A stretch of 44,009 bases of DNA from Succinatimonas hippei (GTDB lineage: Bacteria; Pseudomonadota; Gammaproteobacteria; Enterobacterales; Succinivibrionaceae), in assembly GCA_004557545.1 (NCBI GenBank), contig SFGV01000011.1:1-44009 (forward strand). Reading direction: 5' to 3'. The translations under genes and the position numbers were made by a program. Positions 33,496-41,757 of this stretch are shown here, piece by piece (position 1 is the stretch's first letter; each line of letters begins with the position of its first letter). The notes under the pieces were generated by a model. It was not told the DNA's origin. It saw only the letters and a list, made by a program, of their open reading frames with translations, and did not search any database.

Positions 33496-33540
33496 TGAAG
33501 ACAAAGGAAAAAATACTCACAGGGAGCGGGCGGAAGCACG

Positions 33541-33550
33541 CGCAACAGCG
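33541..33550 (+). repeat. Target-site duplication, left copy
   Basis: CGCAACAGCG directly abuts the left terminal repeat of the ISAs1-type element and recurs at its right end; 10 bp fits the 8-10 bp duplications of this family. Confidence 0.8.
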
Positions 33551-33567
33551 TAGTAGTTAGGCATGAC
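33551..33567 (+). repeat. Left terminal inverted repeat of the IS
   Basis: Reads inward TAGTAGTTAGGCATGAC; it matches the complement of 35841-35857 at 15 of 17 positions. Confidence 0.8.
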
Positions 33568-33655
33568 ACCTTTTGAACTCATAAAAAGTGATTGTTTATC
33601 AATATACTGTTGAATCTGCTGGTTCCGATTTACACAAAAAGTTCTGACGAGCCGG

Positions 33656-33680
33656 TTTAAGCCCCTTTACGGGGCTTAAA
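33656..33680. terminator. Hairpin downstream of the transposase
   Basis: TTTAAGCCCC and GGGGCTTAAA pair around TTTAC, 13 bp past the transposase stop. There is no U-tract, so it may instead block readthrough or protect the mRNA end. Confidence 0.5.
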
Positions 33681-33692
33681 ACATCGACACTT

Positions 33693-34983
33693 TTAACTTT
33701 TCGCAGCCTTTTTCCTTCCCCGCATGTTCTCTTTGAGCAGCATGGTCAGGTTCTTTTTTTCCATAAGCGGGAGCAGCTTTGAGAGCATCTTCTCGGGGCT
33801 GTCCTGAAAGCGGATGCGGGTCTCAGCCATGCTTGAGTTGTCGAATATGGCCGAGGCAATACGGTAGAGGGAGTAGGCGATATTGTTAAACACCGCCATT
33901 ATTCTGATGGCGTTCTTGTTCATAAAGGTACAGCTGTCCTCATTCCAGTAGCTTTCCTTGTACTGGTGCATAACCTCGATGCTCCAGCGGTTATCTACAG
34001 CCTCCATGATGAGTTGGGGGTTGTTTGATGATGAGACGAAGTATTGATCATCAGGGTTGTAGTCATTCTGGTCGGCGCGCTTGTGACTTACCACGCGCAC
34101 GTAAGCTCTGGCTCCGGGGAAATCAAGCTCGGTAAGCTTATAGTCAATAAGGTAAATCCAGTAATCGCATTCGTTAAACACGAAGTGCCGGAGCTTATGC
34201 TCATTGAGCTTCATCATGTCGATAAGGTGCTGTTTCCTGCCTGACTGGTTGTCCTTAACCGTAACCGTGTACTCACCGCCATGATCCCATATAAGTCTCA
34301 GGGTTTTGATTTGGCAGCAGTGCAGAGCGTCGGCGGTTACCATGGTGTGGGTGAGATCATATTTGGGTAAAAGCTTCTGGAAGGTCGGAATTTCAGACTC
34401 TTTGTCATCAAGCGGGATTGAGGCTATAACCAGTGAGCTTGATGAGTCAAGGACATTGAACACATTGACATTGCGTTTACCCTCGACGTAACGCTTACCT
34501 TCCTTGCGTCCCGAGCCGTTAAAGGTTTTGCCGTCCCCGCACAGCAGTCTTACCTTACCATCGCTGTTACCGGTATGGTTTGTGATCTTCTCAATCATGC
34601 TCCGCATTCTGCTCTGCAGGCTGTCACGCAGTTCATCGGCGTCAACGCACATGAATATACGCCGCAGGGTGTCGTGAGAGGGGAGTTCCTTACCCTCAAT
34701 AAGCTTAAGTTTCATGAAATAGGTGGCTTTGACCTTGATGAATACGGAGGCGTTGTAAAAGGAGGTGAACTCGCCCCTTAAAGCAATCAGAAGACATATA
34801 CACAGAATATTCTCAAGCCTGTAAGTGATCTTTAAAGGGTCACGGAAATCGGTAACGCCCTTGGAATATATGCAGCAGACTCTCAATAAAGCGCCGGTTT
34901 GATTTGAGCTTTTCTGAAAGCGGAGACAGCACTATGGCGATGTCATTCATGGCGTTATAAATCTCCCTTGTGTTGTTATTCAT
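33693..34983 (-). CDS. ISAs1-family transposase, frameshifted near the N-terminus
   Basis: The main frame (33693-34886) encodes an ISAs1-type DDE transposase with catalytic residues in LLCGDGKTF (D118), VTADALHC (D186) and WSIEVMHQYKES (E304), numbered from 34886. That frame has only a TTG at its start and lacks the usual N-terminus. The missing part is in the neighbouring frame: an ATG at 34983 (overlapping the accessory gene's stop) opens a 46-codon frame ending ESLLHIFQ, which would join GVTDFRDPLKI if one G were removed from the GGG run (CCC at 34858-34860). So a 1-nt insertion, a sequencing error, or a programmed shift separates the two parts. The catalytic core looks undamaged. Confidence 0.85.
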
Positions 34984-35593
34984 ATTTCACTCCGTATTTG
35001 TCAAAGACGGCCTTAAGCTCTGAAGGATAGTCAATGTGAGGAGCGGAAGAAGCCGCGGCGCTTACGGTAATTGTCCTGAGGGAGGCGCAGACATAATCCA
35101 AATCAGACTGTTCAAAGAACATCGTCTCAAGACAGGCCCTGATCTTGTCAGAGGCCTTCTTAACCCTGGATAGCGCGTTGGGACCTGAAAGCTCGGGAAG
35201 CTGTGGCAGGTAGTTTCGTATATACGTGAGCTTTAAAAACCTCTCCTCCACATGACCATACATGAACAACAGCAGTCCCATATAGAACACCGAGGTGTAT
35301 GAGCCATATATGGAGCGCATAACCTTGCGCTTGAATTGAGAGCAGATAAACGCGCTCAGACCGTATTCAACAAACTCATCCTGACTCTGAGAAACAGAGC
35401 TTCCTCTTTTGGGTATAAGACCTTTAACCGGGTCAATCGTGCCTATGTAGGTACGGGTGGTAACCGGATAGCTCTTTCCCTCAACCCTTCTGGAGGAAAT
35501 CTTAAAAAGCTGATAGCGGTTTTTGCATAGGGAGATATCAAAGCCCTTTTTCTTAAAGGGTCTTGCGAACTCCGGGAGGTCGGCTAATTTCAT
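34976..35593 (-). CDS. IS accessory protein upstream of the transposase
   Basis: 205 residues from the ATG at 35593 (GGAG 5 nt upstream); the frame extends to 35665 without a ribosome site. Basic N-terminal half. The segment VTTRTYIGTIDPVKGLIPKR (about residues 44-63) resembles the DNA-contacting N-terminus of IS1634/IS4-type transposases, which open with a similar YLGKIDPETG stretch. The C-terminal half is helical. The stop overlaps the predicted transposase ATG (ATGAATAA), so the two are translationally coupled. It is plausibly a DNA-binding or target-choice helper carried by the element. The resemblance is by memory only. Confidence 0.6.
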   Translation of the reverse strand: MKLADLPEFARPFKKKGFDISLCKNRYQLFKISSRRVEGKSYPVTTRTYIGTIDPVKGLIPKRGSSVSQSQDEFVEYGLSAFICSQFKRKVMRSIYGSYTSVFYMGLLLFMYGHVEERFLKLTYIRNYLPQLPELSGPNALSRVKKASDKIRACLETMFFEQSDLDYVCASLRTITVSAAASSAPHIDYPSELKAVFDKYGVKYE

Positions 35594-35643
35594 AAGCGCT
35601 CCGTTAAAAGTGATTGATACTGCAATAATACTTAATAAATACT

Positions 35644-35661
35644 TGACTACATATATAGTCA
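35644..35661. promoter_or_regulatory. Palindrome upstream of the IS accessory gene
   Basis: TGACTA-N6-TAGTCA, an exact dyad about 50 bp upstream of the accessory gene start, with a TATAT centre that could overlap a -10 box. A candidate self-regulatory site. Confidence 0.35.
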
Positions 35662-35840
35662 GCACATCACTACATAAAACGCAAGCGAAATATAAAGAAA
35701 ATTAAAAAAAGACCAGGGATTCAGATTGCTCTGTCAATAAGACAAAACCAGAAGAAACAGAAGGTAAGAAAGAATCTAGTAATACTTAAATACAGAAGGG
35801 GACGGGGAAGGATGCTCAAATCGATGAATTCCGCATAACA

Positions 35841-35857
35841 GTCATGCGTAACTGCTA
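35841..35857 (-). repeat. Right terminal inverted repeat of the IS
   Basis: Reads inward (minus strand) TAGCAGTTACGCATGAC; two mismatches to the left end. Confidence 0.8.
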
Positions 35858-35867
35858 CGCAACAGCG
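35858..35867 (+). repeat. Target-site duplication, right copy
   Basis: CGCAACAGCG, identical to 33541-33550. Confidence 0.8.
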
Positions 35868-35875
35868 CGCGATCA

Positions 35876-35904
35876 TTGCTCAAATTCTAGGGTAATGCTA
35901 TAAT
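35876..35904 (+). promoter_or_regulatory. gyrA promoter, extended -10
   Basis: TTGCTC (35876-35881), a 17-bp spacer, and TATAAT (35899-35904) with a TGC directly before it, the extended -10 form. It lies 47 bp before the gyrA ATG. The target duplication of the IS ends 8 bp before the -35 box, so upstream control sequences have been displaced. Confidence 0.75.
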
Positions 35905-35950
35905 CCTTAAGATATTTTTTACACTTAACAGCTTGCGAAGGTAACATTTA

Positions 35951-38890
35951 ATGTCCGACCAGTCCGACAAAGACCAGCTTGACGCAACTCCCGCTTCAGG
36001 AGATCAGTCACAGCATCCTGTGACCACCGCGGGAAGCGTAAATTCCGGCGTCCAGACGGTAAATCTTGAAGACGAGCTCAAGCAGTCCTTCATCGATTAC
36101 GCCATGAGCGTGATCGTCGACCGCGCCCTGCCGGACGTGAGAGACGGTTTAAAGCCGGTGCACCGCCGTGTGCTCTACGATATGTACGATCTCAAGGTCT
36201 GGCACAGCGGCCAGACCAAGAAGTCAGCGCGTATCGTGGGTGACGTCATCGGCCGTTTCCATCCGCATGGCGACACCGCCGTGTATGAGACCATCGTGCG
36301 TATGGCGCAGTGGTTCTCGATGCGCGAGCCTCTGGTATTCGGTCAAGGCAACTTCGGCGACATCGACGGCGACGGCGCCGCGGCGATGCGTTATACCGAG
36401 GTCAAGATGACCCGGATCGCCGAACTGATGCTACAGGACATAGATAAGGAGACGGTAAACACCTATCCTAACTATGACGGCAACGAGCAGATCCCGGAAG
36501 TACTCCCGACGAGATTCCCAAACCTTTTGGTAAACGGCTCGTCAGGAATCGCGGTGGGCATGGCCACCAATATTCCTACCCATAACCTCTCTGAGGTCAT
36601 TGACGGCGCTTTGGCGGTGCTCGATAACCCAGAGATCTCGCTTGATGATCTCATGCACTATATCCCGGGACCTGATTTCCCGACAGGCGGTGAGATAGTA
36701 GGCCGCGAGGGTGTCAAGCGCGCTTACGCCACAGGTCGCGGGCGCTGTGTCATAAGGGCCAGAACCCATATTGAGGAAGACAAGTCAGGGCGCAAGACCA
36801 TCATAGTTGATGAGATCCCTTACGTTGTCCACAAGGTGGACATCGTAAAGCAGATAGCCCAGATGGTGCGCGAGAAGAAGATCGATGGCATAGCCGAAAT
36901 AAACGATCTCTCCGACAAGAGCAATCCGGTGCGCATCGCCATCGATCTCAAACGTGACGCCTATGAGGAAGCGGTGCTGAACAACCTGTTTTCAAACACC
37001 ATGCTTCAGTCCTCCTTCCCCATCAACATGGTGGCTCTGGTTAACAATCACCCGCGTCTGCTGCCGCTTAAGGACATTCTCACCGAGTTTGTGAAGTTCC
37101 GCCGCGAGGTGGTAACCCGCCGCACCGTGTTCCTGCTGCGGCAGGATCGCCGCAAGGCCCATGTTGACGAAGGCCTGATGGTGGCCAAGGCTAACATCCA
37201 GAGGGTTATCGATCTCATCACCTCATCGCAAAACCAGGATGAGGCGCGCGAGAAGCTGATGAAGGAGCCATGGAACGCCAGGGAAGTTGAGCCTCTTTTG
37301 GTGCTCACACCCGAGGGTGTGAACATCGCCCTGCCGCAGGGCATTCCCGAGGACAGGGGAATTCATGGCGACAGCTATTTCCTTTCGGAGGCTCAGGCAA
37401 AGGCGATTCTTGCGTTGCAGCTGTCAAGACTCACCCATCTTGCGCAGGACGAGATCCGCAATGACTACAAACTGCTGCTTGACAATATCAGGGGCTATCT
37501 TGAGATCTTAAACAACCCCGAGCGCATGAAGCAGGTGATCCGCGATGAGATGCTCGAGGTCAAGAAGGAATACGGCAACGCCCGCAAGACCGGTTTCACC
37601 ATTGATACCGGATCATTTGACAAGGGAGATCTCATACCCCGTCAGGATGTGATCGTTACTCTCTCAAACGAGGGCTATGTCAAATATCAGGACATCGCCT
37701 CCTATGAGTCACAGCACCGCGGCGGCAAGGGACGCCTGGCGGCAAGGCTTAAGGATACTGACTACCTCACGTCAATCGTGGTGGCCAATACCCATGATCT
37801 GCTGATGTGCTTTACCTCCAAGGGACGCGGCTTCATCACCGTGGTCTACGATCTGCCGACCTCGGAGAACCGCAGCTGGAGAGGACGCCCGGTGCAGAAT
37901 ATCTTCAAGCTCGACGATGGCGAGAAGATCACCGCGATGCTCCCTCTGCCGGATAATGAGGAAGAGCTTGAGAGCACCTATTTCATGCTCGCAACCAGAC
38001 TTGGCCGCATCAAGAAGATCCGTCTGTCGCAGTTCAAGAGCTTCATCGGCCGCCTGAATGACTCAGGCATTAAGGTCGTAAACCTCGCGCAGGGCGATGA
38101 GCTTATCGGAGCTGAGCTCTCATCAGGTGATGATGATGTATATCTCTTCTCCTCAAACGGCAAAGCCATGCACATGTGTGACTTCTACAAGGGAAACTCT
38201 GATGATGATTCTTCCGAGAGCGATACAGCCGATGAGAGTGATCAGAGCGATGACAATGAGGATGACGAGAGCGCGCCTCAGGTCGACCGCCACGGCGGTG
38301 ACGGACTGCGGCCTTCAGGACGCGGCAGCGGCACGGTATGCGGCATCAGGCTTGAGAAGGGCGCTACCTGCGTATCCCTGATGGTTCTGCCTCCTGACGA
38401 TCCGTGCAAGGAATGCCTGATCGCCGGCTCCAACGGCATCGGCAAGCGCATGAAGCTTGCGGATATTCCGTTAAAGCTCCACCGCGGCTCCAAGGGCGTG
38501 TTCGTGCTGCGTGACATCGCGAAGGCCGGTGACGTGATAGGCGCGGTCAGGGCGTCCTCTGACAGCGAGTTCATGCTCATAACCGATCATGGCCAGATCA
38601 TAAGATCGCCTATGGACAGCATGACCACCTACAGCCGCACCGCGACCGGAAACATCCTGATGCGTACCGGCGAGGGCGAGAAGGTAATAGCGGTTCAGTC
38701 AATCCCCGGTGACGTGGTTGAGAACTCCCGCCGCACCTCCGAGGCCCGCGCGCTGGAACGCAAGGCCATGAAGGAGCAGCAGGAGGCCGAGAAGGCCGCC
38801 TCCGCTAAGACCGATACTGATGAGACAGCAGATGACGGGCAGGCGCCTGCCGCTGAGTCTTCTGATATGAATGACAATGGAGATATCTGA
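35951..38890 (+). CDS. gyrA: DNA gyrase subunit A with acidic insertion in the C-terminal domain
   Basis: 979 residues (E. coli 875). A 26-residue polar N-terminal extension precedes the breakage-reunion domain; the catalytic Tyr is Y148 in AAMRYTE (E. coli Y122). The quinolone-determining region has T109 and E113 where E. coli has S83 and D87. A GyrA-box QHRGGKG (about 587) marks this as GyrA and not ParC. In the C-terminal beta-pinwheel, about residues 747-777 form an Asp/Glu/Ser-rich insertion after FYKGN that E. coli lacks, and the protein ends in an acidic tail as E. coli does. With GyrB it introduces negative supercoils using ATP. AAGG lies 9 nt before the ATG. serC starts directly at its stop codon. 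Confidence 0.97.
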   Translation: MSDQSDKDQLDATPASGDQSQHPVTTAGSVNSGVQTVNLEDELKQSFIDYAMSVIVDRALPDVRDGLKPVHRRVLYDMYDLKVWHSGQTKKSARIVGDVIGRFHPHGDTAVYETIVRMAQWFSMREPLVFGQGNFGDIDGDGAAAMRYTEVKMTRIAELMLQDIDKETVNTYPNYDGNEQIPEVLPTRFPNLLVNGSSGIAVGMATNIPTHNLSEVIDGALAVLDNPEISLDDLMHYIPGPDFPTGGEIVGREGVKRAYATGRGRCVIRARTHIEEDKSGRKTIIVDEIPYVVHKVDIVKQIAQMVREKKIDGIAEINDLSDKSNPVRIAIDLKRDAYEEAVLNNLFSNTMLQSSFPINMVALVNNHPRLLPLKDILTEFVKFRREVVTRRTVFLLRQDRRKAHVDEGLMVAKANIQRVIDLITSSQNQDEAREKLMKEPWNAREVEPLLVLTPEGVNIALPQGIPEDRGIHGDSYFLSEAQAKAILALQLSRLTHLAQDEIRNDYKLLLDNIRGYLEILNNPERMKQVIRDEMLEVKKEYGNARKTGFTIDTGSFDKGDLIPRQDVIVTLSNEGYVKYQDIASYESQHRGGKGRLAARLKDTDYLTSIVVANTHDLLMCFTSKGRGFITVVYDLPTSENRSWRGRPVQNIFKLDDGEKITAMLPLPDNEEELESTYFMLATRLGRIKKIRLSQFKSFIGRLNDSGIKVVNLAQGDELIGAELSSGDDDVYLFSSNGKAMHMCDFYKGNSDDDSSESDTADESDQSDDNEDDESAPQVDRHGGDGLRPSGRGSGTVCGIRLEKGATCVSLMVLPPDDPCKECLIAGSNGIGKRMKLADIPLKLHRGSKGVFVLRDIAKAGDVIGAVRASSDSEFMLITDHGQIIRSPMDSMTTYSRTATGNILMRTGEGEKVIAVQSIPGDVVENSRRTSEARALERKAMKEQQEAEKAASAKTDTDETADDGQAPAAESSDMNDNGDI

Positions 38891-39976
38891 ATGAGAGCCT
38901 GGAATTTCACCGCGGGACCTTGCACGCTGCCGCTTGAGGTAATGGAAAAAGCCCAGAAGGAGTTTTTAGACTACGCCGGCATGGGAGCCGGAGTCATCGA
39001 GATCTCCCACCGCTCTCCCCAGTTTGACGCCATTGCCAAGGGATCTGAAAAGCTTCTGCGTCAGCTTATGAGCATCCCCGACAACTACAAAGTGATCTTC
39101 CTGCAGTCAGGCGGACGCGGCGAGTTCGCCGCGGTTCCCTTAAACCTCATGCCCGAGGGCGGGGTAGCGGACTATTTCGTAACCGGTCACTGGTCACGTT
39201 GCGCCTACAAGGAGTGCGATGAGCGCTTTGGCCGCGCCGTGCTCCATGAGTGCGCGGTAAAGGACGAAAACGGCATCGTCCACATCGACTACAGCCGCAT
39301 GCAGGTCTCAGAGGGTGCCTCATACGCTTATATCTGCTTTAACGAGACCGTAAACGGCATCGAGTTTGACCGGATCCCTGATACCGGCAGGGTTCCTCTG
39401 GTGGCGGATATGTCATCTGACATTCTCACCCGTCCTGTCGATGTCTCAAAGTTCGGCGCCATTATCTTTGGTGTCCAGAAGAACGTGGCTCCGGCGGGCA
39501 TGGTTGTCGCCATCGTGCGCGAGGATCTCATAGGTCACGCCCGCAAATACTGCCCGTCCATCCTCGACTGGAAGGTCATGAGCGAGCACGATTCCCTCTA
39601 CAACACACCCTGCGTGTTCTCATGGTACATGGCAAATCTGGTATTTGAGTGGATCAAAAACTTAGGCGGGGTTGAGGAGCTTGAGAGACGCAATATCGAG
39701 AAGTCCCAGCTTCTGTACAAATACATTGATTCATCCACGATGTACCGCAACACTATCGCCCCGGATTCCCGCTCAAGGGTAAACGTGGTGTTCAATCTGC
39801 GCGATGAGGCCTTAAACAAGGAATTCCTCGATGGCGCGGCAAAACACAACATGCTGGGGCTTAAGGGACACAAGGTCTTAGGCGGTATGAGGGCCTCACT
39901 TTACAACGCCATGACTCTGGACGGCGTTAAGGCCCTTGTAGCCTACATGGATGAGTTTGCCAAAGCACACGCTTAA
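38891..39976 (+). CDS. serC: Phosphoserine aminotransferase SerC
   Basis: 361 residues (E. coli 362). PLP enzyme: NFTAGPCTLP at the N-terminus, VADMSSDILTRPVDVSKFG (about 171-189), and FGVQKNVAPAG with the Schiff-base Lys at K197; GGMRASLYNAM closes the fold. It converts 3-phosphohydroxypyruvate to phosphoserine (serine synthesis) and acts in PLP synthesis. Its ATG follows the gyrA stop with no gap; GGAG lies 8 nt upstream inside gyrA. The gyrA-serC adjacency recurs in other gammaproteobacteria. Position 8 of the first motif has Cys where many have Ala, a minor change. Confidence 0.95.
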   Translation: MRAWNFTAGPCTLPLEVMEKAQKEFLDYAGMGAGVIEISHRSPQFDAIAKGSEKLLRQLMSIPDNYKVIFLQSGGRGEFAAVPLNLMPEGGVADYFVTGHWSRCAYKECDERFGRAVLHECAVKDENGIVHIDYSRMQVSEGASYAYICFNETVNGIEFDRIPDTGRVPLVADMSSDILTRPVDVSKFGAIIFGVQKNVAPAGMVVAIVREDLIGHARKYCPSILDWKVMSEHDSLYNTPCVFSWYMANLVFEWIKNLGGVEELERRNIEKSQLLYKYIDSSTMYRNTIAPDSRSRVNVVFNLRDEALNKEFLDGAAKHNMLGLKGHKVLGGMRASLYNAMTLDGVKALVAYMDEFAKAHA

Positions 39977-39996
39977 TAAGCTCCCCGGGGATCCTT

Positions 39997-41757
39997 ATGG
40001 AACATCAGGAAAAAAACAGTGATGACGCCATAAAAAAGGGCGCAGAAGGGTCACGTGATCCAAAGCGCCCATGGCTTGAGAGTTATCCTCCCAATGTTCC
40101 TGACACCATCACGGTAGAGCCTTTTGAGAATCTCTCTGACAGGCTTGACAAGATCTGCGCCCAGTTTGCCGGTCACAAGGCTTTTACTAGCTTTGAGCAC
40201 TCCGTGACCTACGCGCGCTTTGAGAGAATGGTCAAAAAGCTCGCGGCTTTCCTGCAGGCAGATCTGGGACTTCGCAAGGGGCAGACCCTTGCGATCATCA
40301 TGCCTAACCTCATCCAGTATCCGGTGAGCGTTTTCGCCGCCTTAAAGTGCGGGCTCAGGGTAGTCAACATCAACCCTCTTTATACGGCGCGTGAGATCAC
40401 CGGAATATTGCAAAGCTGTGACGCCTCCTGCGTCATCGCCCTCAATACCGTAGGCCGCAGGCTTGAGGATGTCTCAAGGGTAATGCCGTTAAAGCACGTG
40501 ATAATCACGGGAGCGGGCGATCTTTTAGGACCATTTAAAGGACCTCTGATCAATTTCGCCTCCATTTATATCTCGCGCCTTGTCGATCATTACTTCTTAA
40601 GAAAGGCAATTTCCTTTAAGAGCGCGCTCTCAAAGGGCGATCCCAGTCTCTTTACCCCTGTGGATCTCAAAGGCTCTGACATCGCGTTTTTGCAATACAC
40701 CGGGGGTACCACCGGAAAGCCCAAAGGGGCGATGCTCTCGCACTCAAACCTGATAGCCAACGTAAGACAGTGCCTGGCGATGTACGGCTCTGAGCTTAAG
40801 ATGGGGCAGGAGACCATTCTCACTCCGCTGCCGCTGTATCACGTGTTCTCGATGACCGTGAACCTGATGCTTCAGGTAACTATTGGAGCCAACAGCATCC
40901 TGGTAGTGGATCCGCGCCGCTTCGGCCTCTTTCTCAAGACAGTAAAGCGCCATCCTGAGATCTCAATCATGACCGGCGTGAATACGCTCTTTGCCGCCAT
41001 GGTCGATCATGGGGTATTTACCAGCAAATATCCTATGAAGCATTTGAGACTCGCCATCGGAGGTGGCGCCGCGGTGCAGTCAGGCGTGGCCGAGCGCTTC
41101 TTTAAGGCTTCGGGTCAGCATATTCTTGAAGGGTATGGTCTTACCGAGTGCTCGCCGGTTGCATGCGTCAATCCTTACACTGCGCGCGTATTCACCGGCT
41201 CCATCGGCATACCTCTGCCCTCAACACTCGCCCGCATAGTCTCGCTTGATGACGGACATGAGATCTGGGATCTGGGGGTGGCGGGCGAGCTTGAGTTCAA
41301 GGGACCGCAGGTCATGACCGGCTATTACCGCAATGAGGCTGAGAATGCCCATGTGCGTGATGACGGCTGGCTGCGCACCGGGGATATCGCGGTATGGCAG
41401 CAGGGCGGATATCTTAAGATAGTCGACCGCATCAAGGACATGATCATAGTTTCGGGCTTTAATGTCTTTCCATCTGAGATTGAGGATGTGGTCTCGCATA
41501 TGCCCAAGGTGCGCGAGTGCTGCGCGGTAGGTGTGCCGTCAGAGAAGTCAGGTGAGGCTGTAAAGCTCTTTGTTGTAAAGCGCGATCCTTCGCTCAGTGA
41601 GGAGGAGGTCAGGGTGTATTGCAGAACTTTCCTCACAGGCTACAAGCGTCCAAAGATCATCTCATTTGTCAAAGCGCTGCCTAAGTCTCCTGTAGGAAAG
41701 GTGATGCGCCGTTACCTTCAGGATCCTCAGTATCTTAAGGATCACCAGAATGGATGA
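39997..41757 (+). CDS. fadD: Long-chain fatty-acid-CoA ligase FadD
   Basis: 586 residues (E. coli 561). AMP-forming adenylate enzyme: P-loop-like YTGGTTGKPKGAMLSHSNL (about 233-251), EGYGLTECSPV (about 378-388), the FACS signature starting DGWLRTGDIAVWQQGGYLKI (about 455-474) and the C-terminal catalytic Lys in KSPVGKVMRR (about 565-574). It activates fatty acids to acyl-CoA at the inner membrane. The start has GGGGA 5 nt upstream, 20 bp after serC. Its last 8 bp overlap rnd, the same order as the E. coli fadD-rnd pair. In an anaerobe without obvious beta-oxidation genes here, the role may be lipid recycling. Confidence 0.93.
   Translation: MEHQEKNSDDAIKKGAEGSRDPKRPWLESYPPNVPDTITVEPFENLSDRLDKICAQFAGHKAFTSFEHSVTYARFERMVKKLAAFLQADLGLRKGQTLAIIMPNLIQYPVSVFAALKCGLRVVNINPLYTAREITGILQSCDASCVIALNTVGRRLEDVSRVMPLKHVIITGAGDLLGPFKGPLINFASIYISRLVDHYFLRKAISFKSALSKGDPSLFTPVDLKGSDIAFLQYTGGTTGKPKGAMLSHSNLIANVRQCLAMYGSELKMGQETILTPLPLYHVFSMTVNLMLQVTIGANSILVVDPRRFGLFLKTVKRHPEISIMTGVNTLFAAMVDHGVFTSKYPMKHLRLAIGGGAAVQSGVAERFFKASGQHILEGYGLTECSPVACVNPYTARVFTGSIGIPLPSTLARIVSLDDGHEIWDLGVAGELEFKGPQVMTGYYRNEAENAHVRDDGWLRTGDIAVWQQGGYLKIVDRIKDMIIVSGFNVFPSEIEDVVSHMPKVRECCAVGVPSEKSGEAVKLFVVKRDPSLSEEEVRVYCRTFLTGYKRPKIISFVKALPKSPVGKVMRRYLQDPQYLKDHQNG

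Larger units (their letters stand above)
33551..35857 (-). mobile_element. ISAs1-family insertion sequence, about 2.3 kb, with accessory ORF
   Basis: The element is bounded by 17-bp terminal inverted repeats (15 of 17 matching) and flanked by a 10-bp direct repeat. It carries a minus-strand accessory gene followed by an ISAs1-type DDE transposase with a frameshift near its start. Typical ISAs1 elements are about 1.2-1.4 kb with one gene; this one is about 2.3 kb with two. It lies between rdgC and gyrA, its right end only 18 bp from the gyrA -35 box. The intact duplication says insertion was recent enough to leave no decay at the ends. Confidence 0.85.

Noticed and set aside
35951..38890. Possibility that the gyrase-like gene is parC
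   Set aside because: It has a GyrA-box (QHRGGKG), an acidic tail, and the DGQGNFG-type region of GyrA, and sits next to serC.
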